In this document: one piece after another, positions 53,587-63,293 of the stretch
Numbering within the stretch: the first letter of the stretch is position 1
Layout of the letters: each line of letters starts with the position of its first letter
Assembly: GCA_046094505.1 (NCBI GenBank)
Contig: JBJTHN010000010.1
Location: 41,879-105,878 of the forward strand
Direction: 5' to 3'
Length of the DNA stretch: 64,000 nt
Source of the DNA: RFTU01 sp046094505
GTDB taxonomy: Bacteria > Pseudomonadota > Gammaproteobacteria > Burkholderiales > Burkholderiaceae_C
Translations under genes and position numbers: made by a program
Notes under the pieces: model-generated
The model's input: only the letters and a program-made list of their open reading frames with translations
The model's database searches: none
Told to the model about the DNA's origin: nothing

Positions 53587-55296
53587 TCAGGCGGCTTGGT
53601 AGCCCCGCGGGATGGCGCCCAGCAGCCGCTTGGTGTAGTCCTCGCGCGGGTGGTGCAAGATTTCCCCGGCGCTGGCCTGCTCCACCACGATGCCATCCTT
53701 CATCACCAGCACTTCATCGGAAATGAAGCGCACCACGGCCAGGTCGTGGCTGATGAAGACATAGCTCAAGCCGAACTCGTCCTGCAGGTCCTTGAGCAGG
53801 TTGAGCACCTGGGCCTGCACGCTGACATCCAGCGCTGAAACCGCCTCGTCGAGCACCAGCACCTCGGGCTTGAGGGTCAGGCAACGCGCGATGGCGATGC
53901 GCTGGCGCTGGCCGCCCGAGAATTCGTGCGGGTACTTGCCGAAGGCCCGGTCGTCCAAGCCCACTTTCTGTAACAGCTCGCGCGCCACCTGTTCGCGTTC
54001 TTCGGTGTTGTTGCCGATGCCGTGAATCTCCATGGGCTCCACCAAGGTCTGGCCAATGGTGAAGCGGGGGTTCAGGCTGGCATAGGGGTTTTGGAAGACC
54101 ACCTGGATGCGCCGGCGCATCGTTTGGCGCTCCTGGGCCGACAGGGCCAGCAGGTTCTTGCCGTCAAAGATCACCTCGCCACCCGTGGGCTCGTGCAAGC
54201 GCAGCAGGGTCAGCCCCATGGTGGTCTTGCCCGAGCCTGACTCGCCCACCACGCCCAGGGTGTGGCCCTTGCGCAGCTTGAAGTTCACGTTCTGCACCGC
54301 CTTGAATTCGCGGGTGCCAAACAGGCCTTGCTTGAGGTAGAAGCTCTTGAAGAGGGACTTCACCTCCAGCACCACGGGTGCGTTCGGGTCTTTGGCCTTG
54401 GCCACACGGGCTGCCGTGGCTTCGCGGCCCTCGGCGGCGGCCTTGCTGGAGGCGATGTGTTCGTCAATGACCATCAAGCGCGCCGGGTTCTCGGTCAGGC
54501 TGGGGCGGCAGGCCAACAGGGCCTTGGTGTAGTCGTCCTGCGGTGCGCTGAAGATGCGCGCCACGGGGCCCTGCTCGCGCACGACGCCGTCGCGCATCAC
54601 CACCACGTGGTCGGCGATCTCGCCCACCACGCCCAGGTCGTGGCTGATGAACAGCACGCTCATCTTCATCTTGCTCTTGAGCTTGGCGATGAGCTCCAGG
54701 ATTTGGCGCTGGATGGTCACATCCAAAGCGGTGGTGGGCTCGTCGGCAATCAGCAGTTTGGGCTCGCAGGCCAGCGCCATGGCAATCATCACGCGCTGCT
54801 GCTGCCCGCCGGACATCTCGTGCGGGTACACCCCCAGGCGGCGCTTGGGCTCAGGCATGCCCACTTCGACCAGCAGTTCCTCGGCACGGGCCAGGGCCTG
54901 CTTGCGGCTCAGGCCCATGTGCTTGATCAGCGGCTCCATCAACTGGTCACCCACGGTGAACACCGGGTTGAGCGAGCTCATGGGGTCTTGGAACACGCAG
55001 GCGATCTCGCGGCCACGCAGGTGCTGCAGCTCATGCAGCGGCGTGTCGATCAGGTTCTGGCCTTGCCACAGGATGCGCCCGCTGCGCTCGGCGTTGTCGG
55101 GCAGCAGGTTGAGGATGGACATGGCCGTGACCGACTTGCCCGAGCCCGACTCGCCCACCAGGGCCACGGTCGTGTTCTCGGGAATGTCGAAGCTGACGGT
55201 GGTGCCTGCACGGCCCACGGCCTGCTGGCGCTGGGTCACGCCGCCCACCTTGCCCATGCGGAAGGAAACGGCGAGGTCTTGGATGCTGAGCAGCAT
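53587..55296 (-). CDS. Dipeptide/oligopeptide ABC transporter, fused double ATPase (YejF-like)
   Basis: Two nucleotide-binding domains of the OppD and OppF type in one 569-residue chain. The first has Walker A GESGSGKSV, signature MSGGQQQRVMIAMAL and Walker B LLIADEPTTALD. The second has GESGSGKTT, FSGGQRQRIAIARCL and LVLDEAVSALD, where Ala-Val replaces the usual Pro-Thr. Each is followed by the Opp C-terminal extension (DDYTKALLACRPSL; REDYTKRLLGAIPRG). An about 20-residue insertion separates the first two strands of the first domain. It overlaps the preceding permease gene by one base (TAATG). Confidence 0.93.
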   Translation of the reverse strand: MLLSIQDLAVSFRMGKVGGVTQRQQAVGRAGTTVSFDIPENTTVALVGESGSGKSVTAMSILNLLPDNAERSGRILWQGQNLIDTPLHELQHLRGREIACVFQDPMSSLNPVFTVGDQLMEPLIKHMGLSRKQALARAEELLVEVGMPEPKRRLGVYPHEMSGGQQQRVMIAMALACEPKLLIADEPTTALDVTIQRQILELIAKLKSKMKMSVLFISHDLGVVGEIADHVVVMRDGVVREQGPVARIFSAPQDDYTKALLACRPSLTENPARLMVIDEHIASSKAAAEGREATAARVAKAKDPNAPVVLEVKSLFKSFYLKQGLFGTREFKAVQNVNFKLRKGHTLGVVGESGSGKTTMGLTLLRLHEPTGGEVIFDGKNLLALSAQERQTMRRRIQVVFQNPYASLNPRFTIGQTLVEPMEIHGIGNNTEEREQVARELLQKVGLDDRAFGKYPHEFSGGQRQRIAIARCLTLKPEVLVLDEAVSALDVSVQAQVLNLLKDLQDEFGLSYVFISHDLAVVRFISDEVLVMKDGIVVEQASAGEILHHPREDYTKRLLGAIPRGYQAA

Positions 55297-56351
55297 TATT
55301 CGAGCCCCCTCAACTTGGGATCCAGCGCATCACGCGCCGCGTCGGCCATCAGCGAGAAGGCGGTGACGAACACGCACATAAAGGCCGTGGCCGAGACCAA
55401 CTGCCACCAGTAGCCCAGGATCAGTTCAGCCTGTGCCTCGGACAGCATCGTGCCCCAGGACACATCGTCGATACCCACGCCCAGGCCCAGGTAAGACAAG
55501 ATCACCTCGCTCTTGATGAAGCCCACCACGAGCAGGCCCATGCGAACCAGGATGACGTGGGAGATGTTGGGCAAGATGTGCTTGAACATGCGCGCCACTT
55601 GCGAAGCACCAATGGCCTCGGCCGAACGCACGTACTCGCGTGAGCGGTGCTTCATGAACTCCGCCCGCACTTGGCGGTACAGACCGGTCCAGCCCGTCAG
55701 ACCCAGAATCAGCACCACGGTGCCGATACCGCGGCCAAACACGGCGGCAAAGGCGAAGATCAGCAAGATGCCCGGTACAGCTTCGAACACGTTGTAGAGC
55801 CACTCGAAGAAGTCGCCAACCTTGCCGCCCAGGTAGCCCGACAGGGCGCCCAGGATCGTGCCCAGAAAGGTGGCCACCAAGGCCGCCAGCACGCCCACGA
55901 AGACCGAGATTTCGGTGCCCTTGATGGCCTTGGACAACACATCACGCCCCAGCCGGTCGCCGCCCAGGGGCAGGGTCTCGGCCTTCACCGTGTCGGCCGT
56001 GGCATAGGTCTTGGCCTTTTCGGCCCACTCGGCGTACTTCGGCGCCAAGGGGTCGATGGCCGAGATGTCCACGTTGGGCCCCTTGGGCTGTTCGATCACG
56101 CCCGTGGCTTCCGGCGGGGCCGGGCCCAGCAGGGTGGGCGGCGCGTTGGGCACGCCCACTTCCTTTTGCCAATCCTTGGCCACCAGGTCTAGGGCGGAGG
56201 CTGCAATCAGCACCATGAAGATCAGCACGATGACCAGGGAGACCATGCCCACGCGGTCGGCCTTGTAGCGGCGCCAGGCCGCAACCCAAACACCTTCGGA
56301 ACGCTCGGGGCCCGCGCTGGGGCTGGCGTTGGAGCTCAGGATTGCACTCAT
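55296..56351 (-). CDS. Dipeptide/oligopeptide ABC transporter permease (YejE/OppC-like)
   Basis: Inner-membrane permease of 351 residues. TM1 (MVSLVIVLIFMVLIAASAL) is followed by a long periplasmic insert of about 100 residues ending LPLGGDRLGRDVLSKAI, as in YejE. The BPD_transp_1 core follows, with the coupling motif EYVRSAEAIGASQVARMFKHI (core EAIGASQVARMFKHILPN) and SEVILSYLGLGV. The ATG at 56351 overlaps the upstream permease stop (ATGA); the frame is open further upstream but non-coding there. Confidence 0.92.
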   Translation of the reverse strand: MSAILSSNASPSAGPERSEGVWVAAWRRYKADRVGMVSLVIVLIFMVLIAASALDLVAKDWQKEVGVPNAPPTLLGPAPPEATGVIEQPKGPNVDISAIDPLAPKYAEWAEKAKTYATADTVKAETLPLGGDRLGRDVLSKAIKGTEISVFVGVLAALVATFLGTILGALSGYLGGKVGDFFEWLYNVFEAVPGILLIFAFAAVFGRGIGTVVLILGLTGWTGLYRQVRAEFMKHRSREYVRSAEAIGASQVARMFKHILPNISHVILVRMGLLVVGFIKSEVILSYLGLGVGIDDVSWGTMLSEAQAELILGYWWQLVSATAFMCVFVTAFSLMADAARDALDPKLRGLE

Positions 56352-57286
56352 TTCAGCACCACCCGTGGGTCGATCGCCTTGTACATCACGTCGGTCATCA
56401 GGTTGATCACCATGGTCAGCATGGCCAGGTACACCGTGATGGCCTGAATGACCGGATAGTCGGACCGGTTGACCGCCAACAAGACCTCGCGGCCCAGCCC
56501 GGGAATGGAGAAGAAGGTCTCGATCAAGAAGGACCCAATGAACACGCTGGGCAGTGCCAAGCCGATGTTGGTGATGATGGGGATCATCGCGTTGCGCATC
56601 ACATGCTTGAACAGCACCTTGTTCTCGGTCAGGCCCTTGGCGCGTGCGGTGCGCACATAGTCTTGGCCCAGTTCGTCGAGGAAGAAGCTGCGGTACAGGC
56701 GCGTCTGCGGGCTCACGCCCACCATCACCGCCAGCAGCACCGGCAGCGGCGCATAGGTGATCAGGTTCGTCCACGTGCTGTCGGTCCAGCCCTGCACCGG
56801 GAACCATCCGAGGAGGAAGCCAAACACATACTGGCCCACGATGATGTAGACGAGGAACGAAATGGACAGTGCCACCGTGGTGACCACCATGATGGTGCGG
56901 TCGGTGAGGGAGCCGCGGCGATAGGCCACCCACATGGCAATCGGCAGGGCCAGCAGCACGTCCAGGATCAGGATCGGCAGCATCACCGTGAGCGTGGCCG
57001 GCAGGCGCGTGGCGAACAGGTTGCTCACCGCTTCGTTGGTCGCCCAGCTCTTGCCGAAGTCAAAGGTGGCGATGGATTTGATGAAGATCCAGAACTGGTA
57101 CCAGGCCGGTTCGTTCAGACCCAGTTGCTGGCGGATGGCATCAATCTGCTCGGGGGTGGCGTTGAGGCCCCCGAGGATTTCTGCGGGGTCGCCACCGAAG
57201 TATTTGAAAAGGACGAAGACCAACAGCACCACGCCCAAGAGCGTGGGAACCGTCTGCCACAGTCGCCTGATGAGATAGGCCAGCAT
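56348..57286 (-). CDS. Dipeptide/oligopeptide ABC transporter permease (YejB/OppB-like)
   Basis: First gene of the importer operon, 312 residues. It starts MLAYLIRRLWQTVPTLLGVV, the OppB/DppB pattern, and contains YVRTARAKGLTENKVLFKH as coupling helix and FFSIPGLGREVLLAVNRSDYP-like C-terminal text (core SIPGLGREVLLAVNRSDY). It is divergent from three binding-protein genes across 284 bp. Confidence 0.93.
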   Translation of the reverse strand: MLAYLIRRLWQTVPTLLGVVLLVFVLFKYFGGDPAEILGGLNATPEQIDAIRQQLGLNEPAWYQFWIFIKSIATFDFGKSWATNEAVSNLFATRLPATLTVMLPILILDVLLALPIAMWVAYRRGSLTDRTIMVVTTVALSISFLVYIIVGQYVFGFLLGWFPVQGWTDSTWTNLITYAPLPVLLAVMVGVSPQTRLYRSFFLDELGQDYVRTARAKGLTENKVLFKHVMRNAMIPIITNIGLALPSVFIGSFLIETFFSIPGLGREVLLAVNRSDYPVIQAITVYLAMLTMVINLMTDVMYKAIDPRVVLK

Positions 57287-57370
57287 GTTTGCAAACTCCA
57301 GAAGTCGCGCGGCCCTGAGCGGGCTTGTGGCCCCCGGACGCGCTCGGAATCCCCGGTTTCACGGGATGCG

Positions 57371-57502
57371 GGAGTCTAGCGGCCTCTGCTGCGCTTGTTT
57401 CCCGGCGTTTTCCCCCGCGCGTGGCGGGAATAGTCCGAGCAAGGCGCAGGGGAACAAGGGGTGATCCAGGGTTCTCGGGCTGGCTTGGCGCCGCTAGACT
57501 CC
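57371..57502. repeat. 13-bp perfect inverted repeat in the divergent peptide-transport promoter region
   Basis: GGAGTCTAGCGGC (57371-57383) and its exact reverse complement GCCGCTAGACTCC (57490-57502) face each other 106 bp apart. Each reads TAGACT, a -10-like hexamer, in the direction of the gene it faces: the permease on the minus strand and the first binding protein on the plus strand. They are likely paired -10 regions, possibly with a shared regulator. No good -35 is seen at either. Confidence 0.5.
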
Positions 57503-57570
57503 GCGCTTTTCCCAGTCGCTGCTGCGGTGCCCAACCGGGCCACTGGCCTGCACCGGGCACCTTCTTCATC

Positions 57571-59469
57571 ATGATGCGTCGAAATCTCCTGACGACTGCC
57601 CTGTGCGGGGCGGTCACTTCCTGGGCCTTGGCCGGCATGCTGGTGTGGACTGGGCCCGTGGCGGCCAACACGTCAGGCCAAACGGCGGCGGCACAGGCCA
57701 GCGCACCGAAGAAGACGCTGCGCTACGCCTTTCCGATTGCCGAGACCGGATTCGACCCGGCGCAGATTTCCGACGCCTACTCCCGGATCATCGCGGCCAA
57801 TATGTTCGAGGCGCCGCTGACCTATGACCCCCTGGCGCGCCCGGTGAAGGTGGTGCCGCAAACGGCCCAAGCCCTGCCCGAGATCAGCGACAACTACACG
57901 CGCTTTGTGTTTCGCCTCAAGCCGGGCATCCTGTTTGCTGACGACCCTGCGTTCAAGGGCAGCAAACGCCTGAACGCCCAGGGCAAGCGCGAACTCACGG
58001 CCGAGGACTACGTTTACACGCTCAAGCGCCACTACGACCCCAAGACCAAGAGCCCCAGCCTGTTCCAGTTGGAAAACGCGCGCATCCTGGGCCTGTCGGA
58101 ACTGCGCAAGAAGACGATCGCCAACAAGATCGCATTCGACTACGACGCCGAGGTCGAGGGCGTTCGGGCCCTGGACCGCTACACCTTCGAGGTGCGCTTG
58201 GCCAGCCCTGCGCCTCGCTTCTACTACACCTTCACCGACGGTGGTGTGATGGGCGCAGTGGCCCGCGAGGTGGTGGAAGCCTACGGCGACAAGATCATGG
58301 AGCACCCGGTGGGTACGGGCCCCTTCCGGCTGGCGGCCTGGAAGCGCTCTTCCAAGATCACCCTGGAGCGCAACCCCAACTATCGTGAGCAGTACTACGA
58401 CGCGCAGCCATCCCCGGACGATGCCGATGCGCAGGCCGTGTTGGCCAAGCTCAAGGGCAAGCGCATTCCGATGGTGGACCGTGTGGAGGTGAGCATTGTG
58501 GAAGAGACCCAGCCGCGTTGGCTGGCCTTCCTCAACGGCGAGCACGACATGATCGACCGCCTGCCCAATGAATTCGCCACCACGGCCATCCCCAACAACA
58601 AGCTGGCGCCCAACCTGCGCAAGAAGGGCATCCAAATGCAGCGGGTTCCTGCAGTGGATGCCACGCTGAGCTATTTCGGCATGGAAAACCCCGTGGTGGG
58701 CGGCTATGAGCCCCACAAGGTGGCGCTTCGACGCGCGATTTCCCTGGCCTACGACGTGGAACAGGAAATCAACCAGGTGCGCAAGGGACAAGCCGTTCCC
58801 GCGCAGGCCATCATCCCGCCCATGCTCACGGGCTTCGACCCGAAGATGAAGACCGAGATGAGCGACCACGACCTGGCCCGCGCCCGTGCGCTGCTGGACC
58901 TCTACGGCTATGTCGACAAGGACGGCGATGGCTGGCGCGACCTGCCCGACGGCAAGCCGCTGCTGCTGGAGTATTCAAGCCAGCCCGACCAGGCTTCTCG
59001 GCAGCTGCAGGAGTTGTGGCGCAAGGCGATGAAGGCCATCAACGTGCGCATCGAGTTCAAGATTGCCAAATGGCCTGAGCAGCTCAAGGCCAGTCGTGCC
59101 GGCAAGCTGATGATGTGGGGTGTGGCCTGGACCGCCACCAACCCCGATGGCAGCTACTTCTTGGACCTGCTGTACGGCCCCAACAAGGGTCAGGCCAATC
59201 ATTCGCGATTTGACTTGCCCGCCTTCAACGAGCTGTACAAGCGGCAGTTCGTGATGCCCGATAGCAACGAGCGCGAGGCCCTGATGAACGAGGCCAAGCT
59301 TTTGGCGGTGGCCTACATGCCCTACAAGGTCACGGGACACCGCATCCTCACCGACCTGACGCACCCGCACGTGGTGGGCTACCGCCGGCACCCCTTCATG
59401 CGCGACTTCTGGCGGTATGTGGACGTGGACCACGCCGGTGCGGCGCAGGTGGTGGCCGAAGCGAAATGA
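57571..59469 (+). CDS. Family 5 ABC transporter substrate-binding protein 1
   Basis: Periplasmic binding protein of 632 residues for oligopeptide-like ligands (SBP_bac_5). The signal peptide MMRRNLLTTALCGAVTSWAL ends near VAANT. Mature features are TLRYAFPIAETGFDPAQISD, DDPAFKGSKRLNAQGKRELT, HPVGTGPFRLAAWKRSS, MENPVVGGYEPHKVALRRAI and LYGYVDKDGDGWRD. The ATG at 57571 was chosen because it starts the signal peptide. It is the first of three paralogues divergent from the Yej/Opp-like permease genes. The second starts within its stop (ATGA). Confidence 0.93.
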   Translation: MMRRNLLTTALCGAVTSWALAGMLVWTGPVAANTSGQTAAAQASAPKKTLRYAFPIAETGFDPAQISDAYSRIIAANMFEAPLTYDPLARPVKVVPQTAQALPEISDNYTRFVFRLKPGILFADDPAFKGSKRLNAQGKRELTAEDYVYTLKRHYDPKTKSPSLFQLENARILGLSELRKKTIANKIAFDYDAEVEGVRALDRYTFEVRLASPAPRFYYTFTDGGVMGAVAREVVEAYGDKIMEHPVGTGPFRLAAWKRSSKITLERNPNYREQYYDAQPSPDDADAQAVLAKLKGKRIPMVDRVEVSIVEETQPRWLAFLNGEHDMIDRLPNEFATTAIPNNKLAPNLRKKGIQMQRVPAVDATLSYFGMENPVVGGYEPHKVALRRAISLAYDVEQEINQVRKGQAVPAQAIIPPMLTGFDPKMKTEMSDHDLARARALLDLYGYVDKDGDGWRDLPDGKPLLLEYSSQPDQASRQLQELWRKAMKAINVRIEFKIAKWPEQLKASRAGKLMMWGVAWTATNPDGSYFLDLLYGPNKGQANHSRFDLPAFNELYKRQFVMPDSNEREALMNEAKLLAVAYMPYKVTGHRILTDLTHPHVVGYRRHPFMRDFWRYVDVDHAGAAQVVAEAK

Positions 59470-61313
59470 AACCCCGGCTGACCGCAACGCTGCGCGGCTG
59501 CCTGTTGGGGTTTGCGCTGGCGCTGTCCTGGGTGGCGGGGGCGCAGCCGCAGGTGTCAAGCCCGGCGCCGCAGAAGGTGCTGAGCCTGTCCTTTCCCACG
59601 GCCGAGACCGGCTTCGACCCCGCACAGGTGAACGATCTGTACTCACGCACGGTCACGCCCCACATCTTCGAAGGCCTGTACGAGTACGACCACCTGGCCC
59701 GCCCTGCCAAGATTCGCCCGCTGACAGCGGACGGCATGCCGCAGGTGTCGGCTGACTTTCGCACCTGGACGGTCCGCATCAAGCCCGGCATCTACTTCAT
59801 GGATGACCCAGCCTTCAAAGGCAGCAAGCGACTGGATGCGCAGGGCCGGCGTGAATTGACGGCCGCTGACTATGTCTTCAGCTACAAGCGCTTTGCCGAT
59901 CCGGTGAACAAGAGCCCGGTGTGGGGCGGCATGCTCGACACCGGCTATGTGGGCCTGGAGGCCCTGCGCAAGAAGGCCTTGGAGACCAAGAAGCCCTTCG
60001 ACTATGAAGCCGAGATTGAAGGCATCCGCGCCCTAGACCGCTACACCATTCAATTCAAGACCTACAAGCCCCGGCCCGCACTGATCGAGACCTTCGCCAC
60101 CGGAGACCTCTTCGGCGCCGTGGCGCGCGAGGTGGTGGAGCACTACGGCGACAAGATCATGGCCCATCCTGTGGGCACAGGGCCCTTCAAGCTGGTGCAG
60201 TGGAGGCGATCGAGCTTCATCGCCCTGGAGCGCAACCCCCAGTACCGCGAAGTGCTCTACGACTTCGAGCCGGCAGCCGATGATGCGGCTGGTCAAGCCC
60301 TGCTGGCGCAGTTCAAGGGCCGGCGCTTGCCCATGGTCGATCGCGTGGAGGTCAGCATCATTGAAGAAATGCAGCCGCGTTGGCTGGCCTTTCTCAACGA
60401 GCAGCTGGACTGGTTGACGGTGCCTGGTGAGTTCGTCAGCCAGGCCATGCCCAATGGGAAGCTGGCGCCCAACCTGGCCAAGCGCGGCATCCAGGGCTCG
60501 CGCTCGCTCAATTCGGATTCCGCCTACCTGTACTTCAACATGGAAGACCCGGTGGTGGGGGGCTACACGCCTGAGCGCGTGGCGCTGCGCCGAGCGCTGG
60601 GTTTGGCGCTGGACATCGACCGTGAGATCCGCCTGATCCGCCGTGGACAGGCGATTCCGGCGCAGTCGGCCCTGGTGCCCAACACCACGGGCTACGACCC
60701 CCAATACAAGAGCGCGATGAGCGACCACGACCCGGCGCGCGCCAAGGCTCTGCTGGACCTGTACGGCTACTTGGACAAGGACGGCGACGGATTCCGCGAG
60801 ACGCCCGAGGGCAAGCCCATGGTGCTGGAGATGGCCACACAGCCCGACCAACTCTCGCGCCAGTTCAACGAATTGCATAAGCGCAACTTCGAAGCCGTGG
60901 GCATCCAGGTTCGCTTCAAGGTGGCCAAATGGCCGGAACAGCTCAAGGCTGCGCGGGCGGGCAAGCTGCAGATGTGGATCCTGGGCGGTACAGCAGCGGC
61001 ACCCGACGGTCAACAGTCGCTGGCGCGCTACTACAGCCCGCAGTTTGGCGCGCAGAACTTCGCGCGCTTCAAGAACGAGGACTTCGACCGTCTGTACGAG
61101 CGCATGGGCGAGATTCCCGATGGCCCCGAGCGGGAGGCGCTGTTCCTGCAAGCCAAGAACATCGGCATGGCCTACATGCCCTACAAGTTCCTGGTGCACC
61201 GCATCTCCAGCGACCTCACCCAGCCTTGGCTCAAGGGCTTTCGCCGCACCCAGTTCTGGCAGGACTGGTGGCACCGTGTGGACGTTGAGCCACGGCCCAC
61301 GCGCGGCCGCTGA
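59466..61313 (+). CDS. Family 5 ABC transporter substrate-binding protein 2
   Basis: The 615-residue paralogue carries a Sec signal LRGCLLGFALALSWVAGAQP. It shares FPTAETGFDPAQVNDLYSR, DDPAFKGSKRLDAQGRREL, HPVGTGPFKLVQWRRSS, MEDPVVGGYTPERVALRRAL and LYGYLDKDGDGFRETPEGKP with its neighbours. Translation is coupled to gene 1 by a 4-bp overlap. Differences cluster in the central ligand region, for example LFGAVAREV against VMGAVAREV. Confidence 0.93.
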   Translation: MKPRLTATLRGCLLGFALALSWVAGAQPQVSSPAPQKVLSLSFPTAETGFDPAQVNDLYSRTVTPHIFEGLYEYDHLARPAKIRPLTADGMPQVSADFRTWTVRIKPGIYFMDDPAFKGSKRLDAQGRRELTAADYVFSYKRFADPVNKSPVWGGMLDTGYVGLEALRKKALETKKPFDYEAEIEGIRALDRYTIQFKTYKPRPALIETFATGDLFGAVAREVVEHYGDKIMAHPVGTGPFKLVQWRRSSFIALERNPQYREVLYDFEPAADDAAGQALLAQFKGRRLPMVDRVEVSIIEEMQPRWLAFLNEQLDWLTVPGEFVSQAMPNGKLAPNLAKRGIQGSRSLNSDSAYLYFNMEDPVVGGYTPERVALRRALGLALDIDREIRLIRRGQAIPAQSALVPNTTGYDPQYKSAMSDHDPARAKALLDLYGYLDKDGDGFRETPEGKPMVLEMATQPDQLSRQFNELHKRNFEAVGIQVRFKVAKWPEQLKAARAGKLQMWILGGTAAAPDGQQSLARYYSPQFGAQNFARFKNEDFDRLYERMGEIPDGPEREALFLQAKNIGMAYMPYKFLVHRISSDLTQPWLKGFRRTQFWQDWWHRVDVEPRPTRGR

Positions 61314-61328
61314 AGCGGTGGAACCACG

Positions 61329-63218
61329 GTGAAGCGCCGCCGCTTCATGGCCTCGTCAGCCGGCTTGACCGGCTTGAGCGGTCTCGGCGGCTTGGCTGCC
61401 ACCGCTGCAGCGCCCTGGTTGTGGCCGGACAGGGCGTCGGCGGCTGAATCGGCCCGTGCGCCGTCTGTGGCGTCGACCCCCGGCACCAAGACGCTGCGCT
61501 ATGCCTTCCCGTCGCCCGAGAGCACCTTTGATCCGCCGTCCACCAACAGCGACTTCTACTCCAGCACGCTGATCTCGCAGATTCTGGAAGCGCCGCTGAC
61601 CTACGACTACCTGGCACGACCGGTTCGCCTGGTGGCCAACACCGCGCAGGAGCTGCCCGAGATCAGCGCCGATGGGTTGACGATCACGCTGCGCATACGT
61701 CCGGGCATCTACTTCGCCGAGGATCCCGCGTTCAAAGGCAGTTCCCGGCTGGACGCACAGGGCCGGCGAGAGCTCACGGCAGAAGATTACGTGTACGCCA
61801 TCAAGCGCTTCTTCGATCCGCAGTACGCCTCCAGCGACCTGTACATCTTCGAAGAGGCCCAAATGGCCGGCCTGGCCGAGCTGCGTCAGCGCGCCTTGAA
61901 GACGCGCAAGCCCTTTGACTACGACACCCCGGTGCCAGGCCTTCGGGCGCTGGACCGCTACACCCTGCGCATCCAGATGGGCCAAGCCGACCCACGCTGG
62001 GTCTACAACCTGGCCACACCGGCGCTGACGGGCGCGGTGGCCCGTGAGGTGGTGGAACAATATGGCAAGGACATCGGCGCCCACCCGGTGGGCACGGGGC
62101 CGTTTCGCCTGGCGAATTGGCGACGCGCCTCGCGCATTGAGTTGGTGAAGTCGCCAAGCTATCGGCACCGCGTGTACGAGGGCACGCCCAGTGATGACCC
62201 GCAGGCCCAGGCCATCGCGCAGCGCTTGAAGGGCCGCACCCTGCCTTGCGTGGACCGTATCGTGGTGGACGTGGTCGAGGAGGCGCAGCCGCGCTGGCTC
62301 ACCTTTTTGCAGGGTGACCTGGACTGGATGCAGGTGCCGCCGGCCTTTGTACCGCTGGCCGTGCCGGGTGGACGCCTGGCGCCGTTCCTGCAACGAAGGG
62401 GTGTGCGCCTGGAGACGGCCCTCACCGCTTCGATGTCCATGCACTACTTTTCGATGGACGACCCGGTGGTGGGCGGCTACACGCCCGATCGCGTGGCCTT
62501 GAGGCGTGCGATTGCCCTGGCGTATGACGGGCCCTCCGACATCCGGCTCTTGCGCAACGGCATGGCCCTGCCCGCACAGTCGACGCTTGCGCCCCACACC
62601 GTGGGCTACGAGGCCGAGTACCGCAGCGATATGTCGGCCCATGACCCGGCCAGGGCCAGGGCCCTGTTGGATGTCTACGGCTACGTGGACCGCGACGGTG
62701 ACGGGTTTCGTGAGACGCCCGCAGGCAAGCCCTTGGTGTTGCGCATTGCATCCTTGAGCACGCAAGCCGACCGCGCCGCCAACGAACTGTGGAAGCGTTC
62801 GCTCAATGCGGTGGGCTTGCGGGTGGAGTTCGATGTGTCGACCTGGCCTGAACTGCTCAAGAAGACACGCACGGGCTCACTGCAAATCTGGGGTTACAGC
62901 TGGTCGGCGCAGTCCCCCGATGGGGGCTTCTTCTTGTCGATTGCCTACGGTCCGAACTCAGGTGATTCGAACGACGCCCGGTTTTCCTGGCCCGCCTTCG
63001 ACCGCCTGTTCGAACAGCAGCGGCGGCTGCCGGACGGCCCTGAGCGGCTGGCCTTGATGCGTCAGGCCAAAGACCTGCTCGTGGCCTACATGCCCTACAA
63101 GGTCCACCGCCACGACCGGGCGGCCTGGCTGCAGCAACCCTGGCTGCAGCACTTCTGGGCGCACCCCTTCATGCGGGACACCTGGCAGTATCTGGACACT
63201 GATCGCGCGCGACAATAG
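61329..63218 (+). CDS. Family 5 ABC transporter substrate-binding protein 3 (Tat-type signal)
   Basis: The 629-residue paralogue begins at a GTG and has a twin-arginine signal MKRRRFMASSAGLTGLSG with RRRFM, followed by a long weakly hydrophobic stretch. Its two neighbours have ordinary Sec signals, so this one may be exported folded. The mature part shares TLRYAFPSPESTFDPPSTNS, DDPVVGGYTPDRVALRRAI and VYGYVDRDGDGFRETPAGKP. It lies 15 bp after gene 2 and probably on the same message. Confidence 0.92.
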   Translation: MKRRRFMASSAGLTGLSGLGGLAATAAAPWLWPDRASAAESARAPSVASTPGTKTLRYAFPSPESTFDPPSTNSDFYSSTLISQILEAPLTYDYLARPVRLVANTAQELPEISADGLTITLRIRPGIYFAEDPAFKGSSRLDAQGRRELTAEDYVYAIKRFFDPQYASSDLYIFEEAQMAGLAELRQRALKTRKPFDYDTPVPGLRALDRYTLRIQMGQADPRWVYNLATPALTGAVAREVVEQYGKDIGAHPVGTGPFRLANWRRASRIELVKSPSYRHRVYEGTPSDDPQAQAIAQRLKGRTLPCVDRIVVDVVEEAQPRWLTFLQGDLDWMQVPPAFVPLAVPGGRLAPFLQRRGVRLETALTASMSMHYFSMDDPVVGGYTPDRVALRRAIALAYDGPSDIRLLRNGMALPAQSTLAPHTVGYEAEYRSDMSAHDPARARALLDVYGYVDRDGDGFRETPAGKPLVLRIASLSTQADRAANELWKRSLNAVGLRVEFDVSTWPELLKKTRTGSLQIWGYSWSAQSPDGGFFLSIAYGPNSGDSNDARFSWPAFDRLFEQQRRLPDGPERLALMRQAKDLLVAYMPYKVHRHDRAAWLQQPWLQHFWAHPFMRDTWQYLDTDRARQ

Positions 63219-63293
63219 CCAAGCGCGGCCAATCAATGTTCGGTGTCGGACGGAGGGCCTGCGTCAACCGATCTCCTTGCTCAACCGTTCCTG

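Noticed and set aside
53407..53726. Plus-strand open frame of 96 codons at 53436-53726
   Set aside because: Antisense to the end of the ATPase gene and the LysE-like relic, rich in Arg, Pro and Ala, with no family features.
55296..56933. 545-codon form of the YejE-like permease
   Set aside because: The extra N-terminal part is out of frame over yejB. The ATG at 56351 overlaps the upstream stop, as expected for coupled genes.
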